From positions 6,520 to 70,519 of the forward strand of contig JBGTAR010000117.1 of NCBI GenBank assembly GCA_041749815.1: a stretch of 64,000 nt of DNA, written 5' to 3'. A program made the translations under genes and the position numbers. The notes beneath the pieces are model-generated. The model worked only from the letters and a program-made list of their open reading frames with translations. It was not told the DNA's origin and ran no database searches. This document shows positions 60,144-64,000 of this stretch, in pieces; the stretch's first letter is position 1; each line of letters opens with the position of its first letter. The stretch comes from JAJTZA01 sp041749815 (lineage in GTDB: Bacteria; Verrucomicrobiota; Verrucomicrobiia; Chthoniobacterales; Terrimicrobiaceae).

Positions 60144-61049
60144 TCATGCTGCATCTTGGGGAAACAGGCCTGCTGGTGGAAGTTCCTTTGCCGTTGGAGT
60201 GAGAGCCAGTCCGCCCTCGGAGGTCTCCTTGAGAGCTCGGGGCATTCGCCGCCCAATATCCCGCATGGCCAGCACCACATCGTCGAGCGGCACAACGCAG
60301 CGAACCCCGGCCAGCGCCATCATGGCGGCCAGCATGCTATGGACGGCGAACATTCCATTTCGACTTACGCAGGGCACTTCGACATATCCGCCAATGGGAT
60401 CGCAGACCATACCAAGGGTATTCATCAGGGCGAAGGCCCCTGCGGAACAAGCCTGCTTCGGCGTGCCTCCACGGGCTTCTGCCACTGCTGCAGCGGCCAT
60501 GCAGGATGCACTGCCCACCTCGGCTTGGCAGCCTCCGAGAGCACCGGAAAAGTTGGCATTTTTTCCTATAACGATGCCGATGGCAGCGGCCGTGAACAAG
60601 GCCTTCGCCGCCCCATTTTCGTCCAGACCTTCGTTTTCCTCCAAGTCGATCAGACAGGCAGGTAGGATACCCGAGGAGCCGGCCGTGGGAGTGGCGACGA
60701 TCCGTCCGAATTGAGCGTTGTGTTCCAGCACCGCAAATCCATAAGCAGCGAGTTTAGAGAATCGTGGACCGAAAAGCGGCCCTACGGATGAGGAGTATTC
60801 GAACAAGCGGTGGGCGTCTCCTCCCGAAAGTCGGCTCACTGACAAGACTTTGATTTGGAGGCCGTCGCGCACAGCCTGACGCATTATGCGATAATGCCCG
60901 GCCATGCGTTTCAGCAATTGCTCCTCATCGCATCTCTGCAGGTGGGATTCGCGTGCGAGCGCGACTTTCCACAACGGCCAGCCATTCGTTTCCGCAAGAT
61001 CGCAAAGTTGCGCGGCGTTGTTGTAGTCCGTTGACGGCGGCTCTTGCAT
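60144..61049 (-). CDS. sdaAA: L-serine dehydratase, iron-sulfur alpha subunit
   Basis: The 301-residue protein matches the alpha chain of the two-subunit L-serine dehydratase: an N-terminal helix pair (WPLWKVALARESHLQR), IVATPTAGSSGILPA, GGCQAEVGSASCMAAAAVAEARGGTP, MVCDPIGGYVEVPCVSRNG with the Cys ligands of the [4Fe-4S] cluster, and DDVVLAMRDIGRRMP near the end. It converts serine to pyruvate and ammonia. It lies 3 bases after the beta-subunit gene and is the last gene of a four-gene minus-strand operon. Confidence 0.93.
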   Translation of the reverse strand: MQEPPSTDYNNAAQLCDLAETNGWPLWKVALARESHLQRCDEEQLLKRMAGHYRIMRQAVRDGLQIKVLSVSRLSGGDAHRLFEYSSSVGPLFGPRFSKLAAYGFAVLEHNAQFGRIVATPTAGSSGILPACLIDLEENEGLDENGAAKALFTAAAIGIVIGKNANFSGALGGCQAEVGSASCMAAAAVAEARGGTPKQACSAGAFALMNTLGMVCDPIGGYVEVPCVSRNGMFAVHSMLAAMMALAGVRCVVPLDDVVLAMRDIGRRMPRALKETSEGGLALTPTAKELPPAGLFPQDAA

Positions 61050-61052
61050 TGT

Positions 61053-61733
61053 TCAATAAACCAGTTTGGGGATTTCGCGCAATTTTTTGGTTTCCGGCAA
61101 GTGGCCCAGCAGGCTCTGGCAATCTGCGTGAACTGATTCATCCGTTTCCACTAAGGTGAGCGCATCGCCATCCCGGCCTTTGCGCGTGGTGCGGATGGTA
61201 GCGATATTGATAGCTGCACTGGCGAGGATCGTTGTGATCTTGGAAAGAAATCCAGGTTTGTCCTTGTGCCACATAACGAGGGCGAACAGACAGCCATCCA
61301 CTCGCGCGGCGAACCCGTCAATGACAAGAATCTGAATGCCGCCGCCGCCGGTGGAGGCGGCTGTGACTGTGCAGAATGTCTTTTCGTCAACTGATACAAC
61401 TGTCAGCCGGGCGGAGTTCGGATGGACATCTTCGCCGAAATCAGCGCACTGAAACACGATGCGTAAGTTCTTCTCCTCTGCGAAGAGCAATGAATCTTTG
61501 ATGCGTGAATCATCGGGCAGCCAGTTTAGCAAGCCCGCGACCAAGGCTCTGTCCGTCGCGTGCCCCGCGCCTGTCGCGGCGAAAGACCCATGCAATTCAA
61601 TCTTTGCGCGGGTTGGTTGTTCACCGAGCAGGGCACGCGTGGCCAATCCGATTCTGACGGCTCCGGCCGTATGCGAGCTGGAGGGGCCGGTCATTGGTGG
61701 TCCGATGATTTCGAAGGCGGAAAAGTCGCTCAT
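61053..61733 (-). CDS. sdaAB: L-serine dehydratase, iron-sulfur beta subunit with ACT domain
   Basis: The 226-residue protein shows the beta-chain start SAFEIIGPPMTGPSSSHTAGAVRIG, GSFAATGAGHATDRALVAGLL in the middle, and a C-terminal ACT domain (CLFALVMWHKDKPGFLSKI, INIATIRTTRKGRDGDALTLVETDE). The ACT domain usually binds serine or another amino acid for regulation. The start overlaps the stop of the DapA-like gene by 4 bases, and the stop is 3 bases before the alpha chain. Confidence 0.93.
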   Translation of the reverse strand: MSDFSAFEIIGPPMTGPSSSHTAGAVRIGLATRALLGEQPTRAKIELHGSFAATGAGHATDRALVAGLLNWLPDDSRIKDSLLFAEEKNLRIVFQCADFGEDVHPNSARLTVVSVDEKTFCTVTAASTGGGGIQILVIDGFAARVDGCLFALVMWHKDKPGFLSKITTILASAAINIATIRTTRKGRDGDALTLVETDESVHADCQSLLGHLPETKKLREIPKLVY

Positions 61734-62776
61734 TCCGAGAGCCAGCGATCCAGGTTCTTTTCTACAAATTCATTATCTGTCAACCATGGGTAGGCGAGTG
61801 ACACGCGGGTGATTTCCTCCGCTTGTCCTGGCGACATCACCTCATGCGGGTTCAAGCAATGAGTGGTGGGCAACAATCCCTGCCGACGCAAGACCTCGTG
61901 AATGCCGGGCAGGCACCCTCGGAAATGGTTGGCCGCATCAAAAATCACGGCGTTGGCATCCGTGAGGGCAGTATTCCTTGCCAGCCAGAAGGAGGCTATG
62001 CTCTGTTTTTGTCGGTCCCTTTTCAGTTCTTCGAGAAGTTCCACGGCCCGCTTCGTCCAAACCCCAAACTGCCCAAGTAACCCGCCAGAGATGTAACGAT
62101 GCGTTTCCTCAAATGTCCAATTTGTTAATAAATCGAGAATGATGTTGTCGTCGTTGCCGGTGTATAGCGCGACGTCGTTCCGGCCTGAAGCGGCTAGGGC
62201 GCGGATCACGTCGATTGTTTGGTAGCGGTTAAACGGTGCCATTTTGATCGCGACCACTTCGGGTATTTCCACGAAGGCCCGCCAGAAATCAAAGGGCAGA
62301 ATAACCCCTCCAACCGCTGGCTGGAGGTAAAACCCAACCAAAGGGATGTGCTTCGCGATTTCACGACAGTGATCGAGGATTTCTGGAATATTCGCCCCTC
62401 GCCATGCTGCTAGGCTAAGCAGACCGGCATCGTAGCCCAGGCAGCGTGCCAGCTGAGCTTCCTCGACCGCTTGCGAGGTCTTTCCACAGATTCCGGAGAT
62501 GAGGACAAAGGGACGGTTCGCTTTCTGCCGGAGGTGTGTTGCTTCCTCGCTGGCTAGCTTAAGCACACGCTCGAACAGACCATGCTGCGGCTCTCGGATT
62601 TCAAACTGCGTGGAATGCACCGCCACAGCCAGTCCCCCTGCGCCTGCCTCAAAGTAATAACGCACAAGCGCGAGTTCGTGCTGAACTGACCATTGCCGCT
62701 TTTCATCCAAGGCCAACGGTAGAGCGGGAATTGCTTGTCCGGCCATCAAGTGAGAGCGTAGATCAGAAATTTCCAT
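61730..62776 (-). CDS. DapA/NAL-family lyase
   Basis: The ATG at 62776 gives 348 residues; an in-frame TTG lies further up. It belongs to the dihydrodipicolinate synthase/N-acetylneuraminate lyase family: a barrel with YYFEAGAGGLAVAVHS, ISGICGKTSQAVEEAQ, LVGFYLQP with the Tyr position, and VVAIKMAPFNRYQT with the Schiff-base Lys178. The family splits or forms C-C bonds to pyruvate from 2-keto acids or aminosugars. Co-transcription with serine dehydratase (4-base overlap) and an SDR suggests a catabolic aldolase yielding pyruvate. It may substitute for the broken DapA-like gene at 494, though that pair is not close in sequence. Confidence 0.82.
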   Translation of the reverse strand: MEISDLRSHLMAGQAIPALPLALDEKRQWSVQHELALVRYYFEAGAGGLAVAVHSTQFEIREPQHGLFERVLKLASEEATHLRQKANRPFVLISGICGKTSQAVEEAQLARCLGYDAGLLSLAAWRGANIPEILDHCREIAKHIPLVGFYLQPAVGGVILPFDFWRAFVEIPEVVAIKMAPFNRYQTIDVIRALAASGRNDVALYTGNDDNIILDLLTNWTFEETHRYISGGLLGQFGVWTKRAVELLEELKRDRQKQSIASFWLARNTALTDANAVIFDAANHFRGCLPGIHEVLRRQGLLPTTHCLNPHEVMSPGQAEEITRVSLAYPWLTDNEFVEKNLDRWLSE

Positions 62777-63806
62777 CACGTTTCTCAAATCCGGTTGGCT
62801 TGTTGAATGTGGGATGCCCCTCCCGTAGCCACGCGGCAGTCCACTCGATCATTTGTTCAATCTGTGTTTCAGGAAGTCCGAAAAGGCGGTGGGAAAGGGA
62901 GGCGTCGCTTAGCCACGCGGTCTCCTCCTCTTCGCCAATAAAGCGCGGCTCGTGTCCGAAAAGTTCTCCGAATCGTTGGGCCAAGTCCCGCACCTTCAAA
63001 ACCTCGGGTCCGGTGACATTGAGAACAAAAGGGTTCCTATCGGCCAATTCATGGGCCATGAGGGAGTGCGCGATGGCGTCTTTTTGCCAGATGAGGTTCA
63101 CATGGCCCATAGTCACATCTACCGGCTCGTCACGCAGAACCTTTTCAGCGATGTCCAGCAAAACCCCATATCGAAACTCCACAGAATAGTTCAGGCGGAT
63201 GAGTGAAAGACGTGTGCCCGATTCGGTTGCGGAAAGCCGGAATGCCCGCTCCCGCCCCAAGCAGGATTCTGCGTAGTCACCGTTCGGCTGAGTGGCAGAA
63301 CGTTCGCTGGAACCTTTCGTATCCACGGCGGCGAAGGGATACACGCAGCCCGTTGAAAAAGCTGTGATGCGAGACTGCCTGAAAACGCGGGCCACCATGC
63401 CTGGCATCTCAACGTTCATTCTCTGCAAAATGTGCGGCTGACCCGATGTGCCGAACTTGGCACCTGCCATGAAGATAATATTCTCTGCCTGCGGCAGGGA
63501 TTCCAATTCGGAGAAATTGGTCAAATCACACGCCCGGGTTGGAATTCCGGCCCGCGTGAACTCTTCGGCATCGTGGACGCTCCGAAAACGCGATACAGCG
63601 TCCACCCGGGCCGTTTTCCCGGCTTCAGCCAGCGCCTTGCGCAGCATCATGCAAACATGAAGCCCCATTTTTCCGCCCGCCCCAAGCACCAGGTAATCCC
63701 CTTCGTAGCGGCCCACACTTTCAATCACGCCAACCGTGGGGACGCTGAGAAACTCATCCGCTTCGTCTGGAACGCAAGGGCATGGTAATGATGTTAACGA
63801 ACCCAT
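62763..63806 (-). CDS. NAD-dependent epimerase/dehydratase (extended SDR) with Cys in place of the catalytic Lys
   Basis: The 347-residue frame has an NAD-binding start YLVLGAGGKMGLHV, CDLTNFSEL, IIFMAGAKFGTSG, AFSTGCVYPF, then DYAESCLGRE where extended SDRs have YxxxK; the Lys position is Cys. NVTGPEVLKVRDL and WLSDAS follow near the end. The ATG at 63806 lies next to the promoter -10 region, so translation may start at this codon as a leaderless message or at a later in-frame GTG (the first 35 residues look non-conserved). It is the first gene of the SDR-DapA-sdaAB-sdaAA operon and overlaps the DapA-like start by 14 bases. Confidence 0.8.
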   Translation of the reverse strand: MGSLTSLPCPCVPDEADEFLSVPTVGVIESVGRYEGDYLVLGAGGKMGLHVCMMLRKALAEAGKTARVDAVSRFRSVHDAEEFTRAGIPTRACDLTNFSELESLPQAENIIFMAGAKFGTSGQPHILQRMNVEMPGMVARVFRQSRITAFSTGCVYPFAAVDTKGSSERSATQPNGDYAESCLGRERAFRLSATESGTRLSLIRLNYSVEFRYGVLLDIAEKVLRDEPVDVTMGHVNLIWQKDAIAHSLMAHELADRNPFVLNVTGPEVLKVRDLAQRFGELFGHEPRFIGEEEETAWLSDASLSHRLFGLPETQIEQMIEWTAAWLREGHPTFNKPTGFEKRDGNF

Positions 63807-63807
63807 T

Positions 63808-63842
63808 AGGTAACCGTATAGTTACCTTATAATTTTTGTCAA
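63808..63842 (-). promoter_or_regulatory. Promoter overlapped by a perfect 20-base operator-like palindrome
   Basis: On the minus strand TTGACA (63837-63842) and TATACG (63815-63820) are separated by 16 bases. The -10 is the centre of AGGTAAC-CGTATA-GTTACCT (63808-63827), a perfect inverted repeat with 7-base arms. A bound repressor would block RNA polymerase at this promoter of the SDR-lyase-serine dehydratase operon. The arms resemble GntR-type sites. No regulator gene for it is in view. Confidence 0.6.
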
Positions 63843-64000
63843 GTCCATGACGAAGCATGCCCAGGGCAAACGCATTAAAAATGCAGGAAAAATAAATACG
63901 AATAAAATGTACAAGCTTGAGTAACTCTGGAAGAAGCTTGGGATGCAACAGCCCAACCGCGTCGAAACCCTGAGTTACCACCTGAGCAACATCCCGGATC

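Noticed and set aside
63754..63981. Small minus-strand open frame at the window end
   Set aside because: It overlaps the promoter and operator of the SDR operon and shows no recognised motif; it may be the tail of a gene outside the window but cannot be supported.

Overview
The window looks like a chromosomal segment of a glycan-degrading bacterium, most likely of the Verrucomicrobiota. That placement is an inference from traits seen together: two secreted proteins ending in PEP-CTERM exosortase tags, two pseudopilin-like proteins of the H-X9-DG type encoded inside enzyme operons, many secreted glycoside-hydrolase-like proteins carrying LamG, FN3 or malectin-type modules, several LacI/GntR sugar regulators, and an ordinary purS-purQ-purL operon. 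No rRNA, tRNA, CRISPR array or intact mobile element was found.

Layout. 1-2.9 kb is a decayed zone: the end of an amidohydrolase resembling fuconolactonase, a DapA-family aldolase gene broken by a stop codon and an IS1595-type remnant, an intact GH29 fucosidase, and a DDE-integrase fragment. 3-9.8 kb holds a second GH29, a GPH-type sugar symporter overlapping an ADP-ribosylglycohydrolase-family gene, a GntR/LacI hybrid regulator and an (alpha/alpha)6-barrel glycosidase. 10-24.5 kb is a secreted-enzyme block: two GH5 proteins, an SGNH hydrolase, a LamG-like protein, a pseudopilin, a third GH29, a frameshifted giant FN3 protein and a PEP-CTERM protein. 24.9-30 kb has a mutarotase-like secreted protein and a 1316-residue LamG/TIM-barrel/malectin protein. 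30-33.2 kb is the purine operon.

33.4-50.2 kb is a second accessory block that appears more AT-rich: two Kelch-type propellers, two members of an unfamiliar secreted barrel-like family, a PEP-CTERM protein, LacI and AraC regulators, a DegT aminotransferase overlapping a pseudopilin, a GH20-like hexosaminidase, and a tandem amidohydrolase overlapping a large toroid-type protein. 50.2-60 kb is an amino-sugar uptake and catabolism locus: an esterase, a LacI regulator, nagA, nagB, an unusual ABC importer whose substrate-binding protein is fused to a permease, and a Gfo/Idh/MocA oxidoreductase. 60-64 kb is a tight operon of an SDR, a DapA-like lyase and both subunits of L-serine dehydratase behind a promoter overlapped by a perfect inverted repeat.

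Reading them together (inference): secreted GH29, GH20, GH5 and esterase activities would release fucose, N-acetylhexosamine and other units from a complex glycan. The symporter and fused ABC importer would take up products. NagA/NagB would send GlcNAc-6-phosphate to fructose-6-phosphate, and lactonase/aldolase/dehydratase genes would channel acids toward pyruvate. Repeated palindromes in front of several of these genes suggest at least two local regulons.
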